Assembly (NCBI GenBank): GCA_007449985.2
Contig: VIIQ02000069.1
Span: forward strand, 30,001 to 94,000
Length of the DNA: 64,000 bases
Source: Desmodesmus armatus
Lineage: Eukaryota > Chlorophyta > Chlorophyceae > Sphaeropleales > Scenedesmaceae
Reading direction: 5' to 3'
Positions 1 through 11,800 of this stretch are shown here, piece by piece. The position numbers and the translations under genes were made by a program. The notes beneath the pieces were generated by a model, which was given only the letters and a program-made list of their open reading frames with translations, did not search any database and was not told the origin of the DNA. Position 1 is the first letter of the stretch. Every line of letters starts with the position of its first letter.

Positions 1-1180
1 ACCCAGATGCCAGCTCCCTTGGTGGCAATGTGCCTACATCATCAAGAACCCCCCCCCCCCCCCCCCCGCATACACCCGCCCCGCCCCCTCCTAGTCAGCC
101 GCCCAGCCGCACCTTTGGGCAAGCACCCCGGGTGAGATGGCAGTGTACGTCCTCCTCTTGACTCCCCCCCCCCCCCCACACACACGCACACACCCTTCCC
201 TGCACCTCTAGTACCCCTCCAGTACTCATGCACATCCCCAAGCAGCTTCCAGCCAAACCCAGATGCCGGCTCCCTTGGTGGCAATGTGCCTACATCATCA
301 AGACCCCCCCCCCCCCCGCATACACCCGCCCCGCCCCCCTCCTAGTCAGCCGCCCAGCCGCACCTTTGGGCAAGCACCCCGGGTGAGATGGCAGTGTACG
401 TCCTCCTCTTGACTCCCCCCCCCCACACACACACACACACACGCACACACCCTTCCCTGCACCTCCAGTACCCCTCCAGTACTCATGCACATCCCCAAGC
501 AGCTTCCAGCCAAACCCAGATGCCGGCTCCCTTGGTGGCAATGTACCTACATCATCAAGAACCCCCCCCCCCCCCGCATACACCCGCCCCGCCCCCCTCC
601 TAGTCAGCCGCCCAGCCGCACCTTTGGGCAAGCACCCCGGGTGAGATGGCAGTGCACGTCCTCCTCTTAACTCCCCCCCCCCCCCCCCCCCCACACACAC
701 ACACCCTTCCCTGCACCTCTAGTACGCCTCCAGTACACATGCACTTCCCCAAGCAGCTCCCAGCCAAACCCAGATGCCAGCTCCCTTGGTGGCAGTGTGC
801 CTACATCATCAAGAACACCCCCCCCCCCGGCATACACCCACAGCCCCCCCCCCCCCACCCCAACCCCCGGGTCAGCCTCCCAGCCGCACCTTGGGCCTCC
901 CAAGGTGGCAGCGTGTGTGTTTCGTCAACACCCCCCCCCCCCCGAGTACAACCACACAATCACATCCCCACCCCCCTCCACTCTGCCCCCACCCCACCGC
1001 ACCCCCCGCCACCCAACGAGCTTCTCAGCCGCACCTGATGCCAGCTCCCTGGTGGCAGTGTGCGTGCTCGACTCCCCTGTGCAGACTCACCCAGTCCTGT
1101 GCGTACTCACCCAGCCCCCCCCCCCCCAAAAGCCTCCCAGCCGCACCTGATGCCAGCTCCCTTGGTGGCAGTGTGTTGAG
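1..1180. repeat. Minisatellite derived from the 3' end of a DHQ synthase exon
   Basis: On the minus strand a segment reading ..[10 protein letters not shown].. recurs at about 9, 265, 521, 777 and 1041, before the genuine exon copy near 1152. The first four are spaced 256 bp apart. Each unit holds the last ~35 nt of exon 4, the sequence around its splice donor, a poly-C run of 8-20 nt and often a CA run. The 1041 copy keeps the donor (catcag/gtgcgg) but lost one base in the exon part. The four far copies have changed the donor to ctgggtttgg. The copies have no independent coding value. They lie in the intron after exon 4 or, less likely, beyond it. Confidence 0.85.
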
Positions 1181-4100
1181 GGTGCAGGTGTCAATGAGCA
1201 CGCAGCGGGGCTGGTAGAAGGCACCGATCATGTTCTTGCCCAGTGCATGGTTTACTCCTGTCTTGCCACCCACTGAGGAGTCAACCTGGGACATGACTGT
1301 GGTGGGGACCTGCGGTGATCAAGGGAGGTTAGGGAACAGGCGCAGATTACGCAGCTTGGATTGCTTGTGGGCAACAACAATGCTGTGAGTAGAAAGCTGG
1401 CGGGAGCGCTTGTCATGCGGTTGGTACATTGTACCAACAGCTGAGCTGTAGCAGAAGGCACTCATTGGTTGTCCCATTATCTGCTGCCGCTGACCCGCAC
1501 TGCAGTAATTGTCAAAGCCGCATGTTCAGTGCCGCTATACTGCACCACTGCTGCTGCTGTCACGCTTGTGGCACCTTGAGACTCTGTAACCTGTGTAACT
1601 GCCATAGCTGCACGAAGTGCACGCTGCGCTGGTAGCTGCTGCAAAGCCTGTCATGTCACCGATCACGCCACAAGTGCACATTGTTGCTGCAAGGCGCAGG
1701 ATGCTGGGGGAAGTGCTCCAACACACTGCTGCTGCCACTGCCACTGCTACTACTGCTGCTGCTATGGGTGACTGCTGCTACTGCTGTAGCTATGTCATGG
1801 CGTGCACCCTACACCCAAATCAACCGCACCTGCACGAAGTGCACGCCGCGCTGGTAGCAGGCCGCTGCAAAGCCTGTCATGTCACCGATCACGCCACCAC
1901 CCAGTGCAAGGAAGGTCACTCCACGGTCCAACCGGCACTCCAGGGCCTTGCTCCATACCTGCGAGCATAGCATAGCACAGCACGGCACGGCACGGCACAG
2001 CATGACACAGCAGTGCAACAAACCCCTGGTGTGGTTCCTGTGATGCAGACGCAGGATGCACGAACCGGCACTCCAGGGCCTTGCTCCACACCTGCAAGCA
2101 TAGCATGACGCGGCACAGCATGACACAGCATGACACAGCACGACACAGCAGTCCCAGCACGACACGGCACTGCTCAGTGCATGCATGTGCTAACCCGTCC
2201 TCGACGGATGCGAGACAGTTGGGAGGAACCCCATGACAATGCAATGCATCCCATATGAAAGGGGGTATACCGGTATCTTCCTTGCTTCCTTTCAGTGCAC
2301 TGCTTTGCTTTGCTGTGCCATTACGACAAGATGTATGCAGCAAGGCCCTCGTGAGCTGCAATGTGCTGTGCCACCTGATGCGTCACTGATCTCATGTCTT
2401 GCATGTCCTGTGACGAACAGGCGACGCACTAGATCCACAACACAGAAGGAAACACGGCACATTGCATCACACAAGGCCCTGCTACACATCTGCACCAACA
2501 GCACAGCGGTGTACACTACACATGCCATGCCATGGCATAGACGTCGGGTTAGTCCCAGCACGACATGGCAATGCTGTGCTTTGCTGTGCTGTGCTATGTG
2601 TGCGGCCAGGCCCTCGTGAGCTGCAATGTGCTGTGGCACCTGATGCGTCACTGATCTCATACCTTGCATGTCCTGTCAAGGACAGGCGAGGTACTAGATC
2701 TGCGACACACAAGGTGCCACGGCACAATGCATGTCACAAGGCCCTGCTACACACCTGCACCAACAGCACAGCATGGTGCACCATGACGTAGCCTGTCGCT
2801 TTAGTCCCGGGATGACAAGGCCCTGCTGTGCTGTGCTATGTGTGCGGCATGGCCCTCGTGAGCTGCAATGTGCTGTGGCACCTGCTACGTCACTGATCTC
2901 ACACCTTGCATGTCCTCTGACGAACAGGAAGGGTATGAGAAGAGAGCAACACACAAGTGTCACAGCACATTGCATCACACAAGGCCCTGCTATACACCTG
3001 CACCAACAGCACAGCGATGTACACTATACATGCCATGGCATGGCCTAGATGTCAGTTATTCCCAGCACGACATGGCAATGCTGTGCTTTGCTGTGCTGTG
3101 CTATGTGTGGAGCAAGGCCCCCATGAGCTGCAATGTGCTGTGCCACCAGATGTGTTGCTGATCTCATGCCTTGCATGTCCTGTCATGAGATGCATGGCAC
3201 GAGATCTGCAACACAGCAGGTGTCACAGCACATTACACCACACAAGGCCCTGCTACACATCTGCGCCAGCTGCACAGCATTGTATAGAATGTCCATCTAG
3301 TCACAGCACGACACGGCCTCGTTGATGTGCTATGCTGTGCCGTGCTGTGCTGTGTGTGGAGCAAGGCCCTCGTAAGCTGCAATGTGCTATGGCACCTGAT
3401 GTGTCGCTGATCTCATACCTTGCATGTCCTGTCAAGGACAGGCAAGGTACTAGATCGGCGACACAGCAGGTGTCACAGCGCAATGCATCTCACAAGGCCC
3501 TGCTACTGTAGTACACACACCTGTGGCAACAGCACAGCATTGCGCAGCATGACATAGCACGTCAATCTAGTCCCGGCACGATACGGCACTGCTGTGCCTT
3601 GCTGTGCTGTGTGTCAAACATGGACGCAAATCTTTACTGCGTTAGCACACAGCAGCACACGGGCACCGTATCCCACACGTGCGAGCACAGCACAGCACAG
3701 CATGCCACGTCTGCTGGTCAAACACTGCCCCAATGTGGCCCTATGTATACTGTACTACAGTAAAACAGTTTTACGGCACAGGTTTGGCTGCACCATCGAT
3801 GCATGCTGTGCTGTGGACCCACCATGCCCAGCACATCCATGTTTTTTGTGCTCAGCTGTGGTGCACAGGTCTGGGTGCACCATCGGTGCATGCTATGCTG
3901 AGCTATGCTGTGGACCCACCATGCCCAGCACGTCCATGTTTTTGTGCTCAGCTGTGGTGCACAGGTCTGGGTGCACCATCTGTGCATGCTATGCTGTGCT
4001 ATGCTGTGCTGTGCTGCTGACCCACCATGCCCAGCACGTCCATGTTTTTGTGCTCCTCTCCATCTGGCAGCACCACTGAGTCGATCTGGATGTTGGGGTC

Positions 4101-4334
4101 TGCTGACTTGAGGGCATCTGCGCACCTGCAGCAACAGGGTTGGGGGGGGCAAGCCGGGGAAGAAAGGGGGGGGGGGGGAGTCAGCAAGTGACGTTCAGCT
4201 GCAAGTGACATTCAGCTGCAGAATTGCTCCTTGAACTCTGGGTTTGCAAAGCCAGTTTGTTGTAGCTGCTGAGAGCTGCTGCTTCTCTTGCAACCCCCAC
4301 CCCAACACCCGACTGCAGCCTGGCCAGGGGGCAG

Positions 4335-4378
<44 letters not shown>

Positions 4379-4979
4379 ACACAATAGCTCTCCCCCCCCC
4401 CCCATCCCACAATAGCTCTTCCCTTTACCCCCCCCCCCCGGGGGGGACTCACACCACCATGCTGCACACAGGTGCTGCGCTACCCTCCCCATTAGCTATG
4501 CTATCTCCAGCAAATCTCGCGAGGCAGCTTGCCACTGATGCTGGTGTGGGTGCTTGGGCTAGTGCTCACTTCTGCAGGTAAAGGGGCTTGATCGTTTCGT
4601 TTGTGACGATCAGCACGCGGTTGCCTGGGATATGCTGCCGCAGCCTGGCTCCATCCTCCAACAGGTTCTGCCCGATGTAGATGGGGTAAGAACGGTCCCC
4701 AAGGTCAACATCCACGACCTTCAGCTCTTCTGCTGCGTTCGCGGTCGCAGCAGGTGCTGCTGCTGCGACTGGCGCCAGTGGTGCTCGCCGCTGTGCACGC
4801 CTGCTGCTGCTGCAGTGGACCTGTTGCTGGGCAGGCCAGCTGCTACTGCTGGTGCTGGCCGCTGCTGCTGCACGTCTGGTGCAGGTGAAGGGGGACTTAT
4901 GGAGGACTGGGGTGAGCAGCTGCTGCTGGGCAGGGGCTGCTGTCGCCAATGGGGAGGCACGCAATGTCTGTTGCATCAT
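1147..4979 (-). CDS. 3-dehydroquinate synthase, plastid-targeted (5' part, four exons)
   Basis: This enzyme converts DAHP to 3-dehydroquinate, the second step of the shikimate pathway, using NAD and a divalent metal. In algae it works in the plastid. Exons are 4979-4570, 4125-4026, 1958-1830 and 1309-1147; phases agree throughout (2, 0, 0, then 1 at the last donor). The first exon starts [20 protein letters not shown], an Ala/Ser/Gln-rich presequence without acidic residues. The mature start is near [20 protein letters not shown]. Family motifs follow: [33 protein letters not shown] (nucleotide binding), [12 protein letters not shown] and NMIGAFYQP. The last visible exon stops in LPPRELAS, so the C-terminal third lies left of the window. 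An in-frame ATG at 5078 is possible, but its extra 33 residues are acidic and fit a transit peptide poorly. The introns are unusually repeat-rich. Confidence 0.92.
1617..1690 (-). repeat. Degenerate copy of DHQ synthase exon 3 (3' part)
   Basis: The minus strand again reads [11 protein letters not shown] and runs into the Ala/Cys-rich remains of the exon end, about 215 bp downstream (in transcription) of the true exon at 1958-1830. It has lost the GGG motif and the correct frame, so it is a partial duplicate within the intron. Confidence 0.75.
2060..2105 (-). repeat. Copy of the DHQ synthase exon 3 acceptor and first ~30 nt
   Basis: The minus strand reads gcttgcag followed by gtgtggagcaaggccctgga, matching the true exon 3 start (cgcag/gtatggagcaaggccctg). 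Identity stops after about 30 exon nucleotides. The copy keeps a usable AG acceptor, so it could act as a decoy splice site. Confidence 0.75.
2330..3600. repeat. Intronic minisatellite, about 250-bp unit, five copies
   Basis: The segment ggccctcgtgagctgcaatg recurs with small changes at about 2344, 2609, 2850, 3116 and 3365, giving spacings of 241-266 bp. Each unit also holds a block with acctgcaccaacagcacagc and a low-complexity cgtgctgtgctgtgc block. It lies in the intron between exons 2 and 3 of the DHQ synthase gene. No unit keeps a long reading frame in any consistent phase. Confidence 0.85.
3796..4055 (-). repeat. Three tandem copies of the DHQ synthase exon 2 end plus splice donor
   Basis: The genuine exon 2 ends ..aaaaacatggacgtgctgggcatg at 4026, followed by the donor gtgggt. 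About 105 and 210 bp further on (near 3913-3949 and 3816-3853) the same ~28 exon bases and donor recur, nearly identical, separated by a repeated ~70-bp intron piece. Both extra donors are intact GT sites. Confidence 0.85.
4338..4376. repeat. Poly-C tract in a DHQ synthase intron
   Basis: A run of about 39 C residues, followed by shorter C runs to 4440, lies in the intron between exons 1 and 2. It is a G-tract on the transcribed strand. Its length is a likely place for assembly or sequencing error. Confidence 0.8.
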
Positions 4980-5209
4980 GCCTCTGCTGTTGTGTCGGTT
5001 TGGCTGACAGATGGTCGCAGATCGCACGTGATCGTCCAATTGCAGCAGGCAAGACCGATCTAAAAGTGGAATTGGCACTGAAGCCCATGTTACAGTTGTG
5101 TTGACTACAGAATGTCCAACCGTCAGATGCGCTACAGCTCTGCGTAAATCTCGGTCTAAAGTAAGTTGACAAGAAGATTAGACTAAAGGCTGACAAATAA
5201 GTCAAAACC

Positions 5210-5534
5210 ATGGAAGCGGCCACCAAAGAACCAACATCATGTGACACATTGTGTGCAACCATCATGTGTGCAACCAGGTCAGGCAGGTCAGGGTGCATCT
5301 CAGAATGAGATTCTGAATGTGGTATTATGGTTCCATTCCCGCTTTCTCCTGTTTTTTGGGGCCCAGCTGCAAAGAGTTCAAGAGGGAGACGTTGATGAGC
5401 TGCTGGTGATGCCAGGGACCAGCATTGCTGGTGGACTACGCATCACATGCCCATGCCGTTATGGGCAGTCCGATAGCTTGATATGTGCACTTGATGATAT
5501 CTTGAAGGAGCAGCCCGCCCAGCAAGAGGACTGA
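5210..5534 (+). CDS. Possible small two-exon protein, unrecognised (about 75 aa)
   Basis: I do not recognise this gene. The ATG at 5210 has a good context (aaaaccATGG). A short exon 5210-5277 reads MEAATKEPTSCDTLC.. and can join, in phase, an exon 5375-5534 that reads VQEGDVDELLVMPGTSIAGG and continues with CPCRYGQSDSLICALDDILK to a stop. The second exon looks like real coding sequence, with a balanced composition unlike the repeat-rich flanks. The splice sites (gtcagg donor, gcaaag acceptor) are not strong, and an exon start at 5369 is an alternative. It sits between the divergent DHQ synthase and meckelin genes, whose promoters must share this ~900-bp gap. Confidence 0.35.
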
Positions 5535-5880
5535 ACACCAGCAGGTAAGCCCAGTGCTGGCTTGTGCAGGGTGAGGGTGCAACTGCAATCAAGTGCCACA
5601 AGGCGGCATGCACAGATGCCGGCCGCTTTGAAATGCCCAGTAGTACAGCCTTGCACAGTTCAGGTCGTCGGTAAAGTCACGGGTTGGCTCGACCGGGTTG
5701 ACTAATGGCCCGGTTTGACCGCTGGGACCGGTGAGGCATGGTTGCAAAGTTCCAGCATCACCGCAGAAACCGTTTCAAAGTTAACGCACAAAACCTTTAC
5801 AAGTCATCAATCCTGCTGCGGATGACCTGTCCTTTTGTTCAATGTTGATGGCCACTGCTGTTGACAGATGATGCAGCAGC
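5535..5880. other. Intergenic, upstream of meckelin
   Basis: There is no gene here. It should hold the meckelin promoter, but I see no clear TATA box or known ciliary-gene motif. A short dyad-rich stretch near 5690-5730 (accgggttgactaatggcccggt) is the only structure seen. Confidence 0.4.
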
Positions 5881-8800
5881 ATGAGGCCAGCAACGTACTA
5901 CAGCATCTGCATCTGCTTGGTAGCATTTCTGTGCTATCGAAATCCAGCCAGGGCACAGCAGGAGTCGCTCAGCGTTTCAGCAGCACTGCCTTGCAAGGCG
6001 GGTCACTTCTTTGACATCAGCACGCTCCAGTGCAAAGCATGCGATCAGGTAATTCATGCACCAGCTGATGTAAAATAGGTTCATGTGATGTATAAATGTA
6101 CAACTGCACACAAAATGTGTCTGCTGCTGTTGGTTTGCTTGCAGGCAGCTGGCTATGTGCCATCAGCAGACAAGCTCAGCTGTGTGCTGTGCGACTCGAG
6201 CAGCGGCAACGACACCAGCTTCAGCAATGGCTTCACGTTGACCTCAACATGGCAGCCTGCAAGCCTGACAGCTGCAGGAGTCTGTCAGTGCTCCAGCACA
6301 GCAGCTGGCACCGTGGTCAGCACGGTCAGCACCGCAGGGCGGGACTTGCAGCGCTGCCTGGTCTGTCCTGCAGGCACCACAGCTGATGCCAGCACAGGCA
6401 TCTGCACACCGCCCTCTGGCCCACTCAGCACTCCTGCAAAAGATTTGGCATATGTGCTGGCAGACCTCAACTCAAACGGAGCAGGCATCCTGGCAGCAAT
6501 GGCCACACAGGTGCGCTGATGCGGCTACTAGCTGTGCATCCAAAGGCCTCTTGTGCAGCCTAGCTGATCAGCTGTTCACTGACCGTTCGTGGCATAGAGT
6601 CACTCCATGGCATACTTGCTTGGTTGCTGTCACACGATGTGCAGTGGGATCCTGCAGAGGCTCCCCTCATCAGCATACGCGACATGGCAATCGTATCCCA
6701 CAAGCAAGCAGCCCTTAGTGGTGCTGTCCAGCAGTGCAAACCAAGTTGCCGCATGATGTTGAGGCGCCGGCAGTATGCTGGTGCTGTTCCCACCCTGTCG
6801 ACATGTGACGCCATGCTCTTTCCCTTGCCCACACTCCTGGTGGTGTGCATGCACATCATCAGGCTGTGATTCAGGATGTGCTGGAGCCTTCAGGGCGGGA
6901 GCGAGCATACACCATAGCTCAGTCCTGGCCACTGGCGAACTTCCTGGGCCCTGCAGCACGGACTTGCATGGATGCTGGCAGCAGAGAGGGCTGCAACGCA
7001 GTTGCAAACCTGTGTGCGCTGCAGATGTACAGCGAGTAAGTGGTCTCTGCCCAGGGTGTTGTGCATCTCTTGCTGCTTCAGGAGATAGCAGCAGCGGCAG
7101 CATCAGGCTCTTAGCTGCAGAGTGCCCACCTCCCCAATCTGACTTGAAAGCAGCAGCGGTGGCAGACAGTCTGCCAGCTATGGGCACCTGGACATCTGGC
7201 AAGCAGATTGGAGTGGCTCACTACCAGCGGCAGTACCGGAGGCAACAGCCTGCTGAGCACACTAGCAGCAGCAACTGTGGCAGCTGCCTAATATCCACAT
7301 CGTGTGCAGTGGTGTGCAATTGCGCTCATTCAAGCTTCCACAGTGTACGCTGTGGACCGCTCACTGGTTGACACCTCGTACCTTGAGGAGTGAGGATGCA
7401 CCGCCCTGGCCTGTCTGTCTCGTCCTGTCTCCTTTGCTTGCAGGGAGGCAGCAGCTTGCCAAATCTACGATGAGCTCTTGGCAGCAGCGTTGGGCAGCAC
7501 GCAGTCACGCCGCAGCAGCATCAGCAGCGGTAACGCCTTCCCCAAGCCAGCCGACAACCAGATGCCCTGGCTGTACTACCTCCCGGGCTCGCCCTACCTC
7601 ACCACCGACGAGGTTGACCTCGAGTGAGTGGGCAGCTTTTCTTATGGGGGGAAGAAATCGTACACTTGGACACATTCGCCGCACACCAATGGCATTGCTC
7701 ACCAGGGTTGAGCCGACAACCCTTTTTGTACCATGGTATGGAGGCCAGCTGGGATTGCCACAGCAATGCACAAGCTTCGCAACACCTGTTGGTCACCTTG
7801 CCTGATGGGGCTAGCAGCTGGGTGTGCGTGCCTCTGTGCTTTTTGGCGCCAATTCATGGGGCCCTGGGTGATGCAGCAAGCCTAGCTCAGCTAGGATCAC
7901 AAAACAAGTGGCAATGGGTGCAGATATGTGATGTGTAGCGGAGTGCATGACCAGCCAGTCTGCTGACGTTCTGCCTGTGCAGGGTATCGATGAGTGCCTC
8001 TGCGCCGGCGCTGCAGTTTGTGCTGGCTACGTACGACATCAACGGCACCTGGCTGGGCCTGCAAAATTGGACGCTGCAGCTGCAGACGTGCGGGGGCAGC
8101 AGCAGGGAGGCAGCTCTGTGGACGAGGTGGGCTGGGTTGGCAGCCAGCAACGACAGCTGGGATCAGATGTGTGAATGGAAGCACGGGAAAAGTGCAAGGG
8201 GATGGACTGTGGCTCAGTTGAGTGTGTCATGTAGTCACCTGGAACACGCAGCTGTTGTTTGCAGCAGGGCTAAATGAGCAAAGCATGCTGACTAGCATTC
8301 AGACAAGTGCACGTGTGTTAGGCCAGTGCATCAGGTGCTCTTGGTGGTGCTGCTGCTGTCTTGCTGTCTATGCAGGTTCGGCGTTGATTACAGCAGCAGC
8401 TGCAGCATTGACCTGGCGTCGCTCCTGTCGCAGCTTGACTACAGCAGCAACGGGCCAAAGTTCTATGACCCATACATTATGCAGGTGCGGGGCTGGTGGA
8501 TGCCGAGTCTGCAGCGGCGCCGCTGCAGTTGCAGCCGGCTGCAACTGGTGCTGATGCTTGGACTGCACCCCAGCGACACATTCATGTGTGCCGTCGTGCA
8601 GTGCTGAGCATCTGCAGCCCGGGGCTGGGGCATCTACCTTCCAATGCTGCAATCTAAAGTGCTAATGACCACTTGGACCGATATACAAGGGGCCTGTCAG
8701 GCATTGAAGGGCTCCATGGCCATGCGAGCTGTATTATCCAGACTTGATTAAAGACCATCATTTCTGCTGCTGCTGTCCTGCAGGACTCAGGCATGTTGTA

Positions 8801-11800
8801 CCCGATTCCAATTAAGCTGCTCAACAAGCCGGACACGTATGCAGGCATGGGCGACTTGCCGGTGCGTTGGGATTTGTGCCTCTGGGTCCCTTGTGGGTTG
8901 CTCAGCTTTTGCTGAGCCAGCTACTGTAACTGTAAAGGAATCAGCACCACCTGGTCCCATCACACAAGCAGCTTGTGTGGTGCAGGCGTGCGATGCCTGT
9001 GAAAGGCGAAGTTCAGCAGCTGCAGTCACAGCAACGGCGGGGCGCCATGTGCCTAACAGTGCACTCGCTCCATACATCTCATATAAGCGCTAGCGCTACT
9101 TGCTGCACTTGCGCAGTGGCCTTAGTCCTACAGTTGCAGAGTTCCTCTGGCTCCCTTCAATGCAACGTGCTGTCAACCCTGCCGCTGCCGCTCTTGGTGC
9201 TGCCGTTGTTGTCACCGGTACTCCTGCTGCTGCTGCTTCCAGGTGGGCCATGTGCGCCGCTTTTTCTTCATTGATTCCTCGCTTTCCCGGAGCACCGCCA
9301 CGGGCAATGATGGCGCCGTGCAGGCGGTGGTGTTCCCCTCTCAGATGAGCCTTCTGATCCAGATCCAGCCGGACCAGCGCAGCAAGATTCGGCCGCCGCT
9401 TCTGACCCTCAAGTACTCTGCATTGAGTGCCAACCCTCAGTCCCCCTCAGTCCCGGCAAGCTTCAGCGTAACCTACACCAACCCGCCTGAGCTCACAGGT
9501 ACGCAGACACTCTCATACGATATAGTATGTGCATGACTGGGGCTGTCAATAGTTTTTACCAAAGGACATCAAAGGAATGAATACTGCTGCTGGCTGACGC
9601 ACCAGACGCAGGCACATATCTGGGTGCCTGCAGGAGAGTGGCTGGTTGCGGCACGGCCACCCTGTAACATCAACAAAGCACTGTCACAGTCAACACACGA
9701 CCCCACCGAACTAACCCCTACGCCTGCACTCACGCCGTGTGTCCAGGTGCCTTCTGGTATGCCTGGCAGACCATCCTTATCGTGCTGCTCATTGTGGTGG
9801 GTGGGCCCTGGTGGCTGTGGCGGGTGGTGCTGTACATCCGCAAGAAGGCCAACACACCTGTCGACCTGGAGCTGCTGCTGTACGGGTTCCTGGCAGCCAT
9901 TGATGTGCTGTCGGCCACGCTGGTGATGGTGCTGCTGGTGGTGAGCCATGAGGGCCCTGCGGTGGGGTCAGCCCTGTGTGTGTGCGTGTGTGGATTCCCT
10001 CATCACCCAGGCTGCATGAGAATGCTGGCAGAAAAGGGGTTCCAGGGCACTTTGCAGCATGGCCCTTGTCCACATTGCAGTGCTGTCTCCCTGCGGCATG
10101 TGTACCGTGGGGCTGACTTGTGCAGGGTAGCAAGAGCAGGGTCCAGTCCTGAACAAGGGAAAAGGCCTGCTGCCGAAAGGCCTCTTACACCAGGTGCTGG
10201 GTGCTGCTGGCCGTTGTGCGCCTCGCAGGTGTCGCTGTACTGGCTGGTGCTGTACAAGCTGCAGGAGGGTGTGCTGCTGCTGATGCTGCCGGACGACCAG
10301 CTGTACAACTTCTGGGTGACTGTTGTGCTGGCCATGGTGGGGCAAAGTGTGGGCCTGCTGCAGATGCTGTACCAACAGATTAGGTGAGGGCACATCGCGG
10401 GCGCTGCAGCATGCGGCTGTGACCGGCTGTCATGCTCAGTGGTGCCCAAGGCCTTCTGCACGCCATCATCCTGGTCGCAAGGAGTAACACTGCTCGTAAA
10501 AGTGTTCGCAGCGCCCCTGAGCTGGAACCTTGGTTTGTTTGTTTGTCCTTTGTTGAAATACGCAGTGTGGACATCTTCTTCCTCGACTGGGAGAAGCCTC
10601 GGCGGATCCTTGCCAAGGGCGGCGGGCGTGAGGAGCCGGGGCCGATCAGCGCATGGCGGACTCTGCTGGTGGCGAATGAGTGGAACGAGCTGCAGACGCT
10701 GCGCTTCACGTGCCCGACGTTCACGCTGCTTACGGCGGTGCGTTGGAGTCGGACCGAGAATGGCTCTCAGCGTGCGATACACAGGCATAAGGCTGCCAGC
10801 AAGCCTTGCAAGGCACAAAAAAACTCAACTTCGTATGGGTGGTGACACGTTGAGAACACGTCAGCGGCTGTTCCTGTCTGCCCATGCCGTCGACCATGTG
10901 CTTAGGAGCTGGGGCAACCTCGACCAACTGACATGCGTCACCCTCGACGCGACGGTCACAGCCAGGATTCATAAGTGTTGCGGGTGTGTACATGTGTGCA
11001 GGTGTTCATCCTGGAGGGGGCTGGCATGCAGGCTGCCGCATACATCAACCCCAACCAGGATGACCTCAGCACATACCAGAACGTGCAGCAGAGCATGCTG
11101 TTGCGCTTTGCTATCGCAGCTGTATGGTTCCTCATCCTGGGGCTAGCTCAGGTAAGGGTCAAAACAATTTGTGTGCTTGATGTTTTTGTGTGGTGCATGA
11201 CGTGGTAAAGGAATCATGCTAGTATGTTGGTTAGTCATGTGTAACCAGGGGCTGTGATCTGCGGCTTTCTTGCCAACAAATTGCCGCAATTTGTGGCAGT
11301 GGCAGTCGCCAATTTGTGGCAGTGGCAGTCGCCAGTTTGTGGCACTGGCAGTGGCAGTCGCCGAGTTTGGTTGCAGCACAAAGAAAAAAAGCTTGCACCC
11401 CTGCACTCCCACAGGTGTTATGGAAGGTGCTGCTGGTGCACCGCTTTGCCAGCCACCCCCTGGACAGCTTCATTGACCTGCTGTTCCTGGCCAACACCTC
11501 AGCAGTCGTGATGGACGAGCGGCACAGCGGCTACTACCTGCATGGCCGCAACCAGATGCACCACTCGGGTAGGGGGTTGTTATGTGTATGGACTGATGCA
11601 GCCCTTCTTTCTGAAAACAGAGTTGCAGCAATTGATGTTCACATTGGATAAGGTCGGTGCAGTGCAGCACTTGGATTGTCAACCTGCATGTGTATGTTGC
11701 GTCGCTGTGCGGCGCAGCTGGCATTGCTCGATACAGCTGGTGCACGGCAGTGTCCCAGTGCTGCAAGGGCGTGGTGCTGTGGTTTGACCTTCAGCATCTC

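Noticed and set aside
42..903. Gly/Pro-rich open frames on both strands at the left end
   Set aside because: They are translations of poly-C/poly-G and CA runs within the exon-4-derived satellite. The same text repeats every 256 bp.
1809..3483. Cys/His-rich frames with repeated motifs in the 1.8-3.5 kb satellite
   Set aside because: The frame changes between copies and no copy keeps a consistent reading phase. It is intronic minisatellite.
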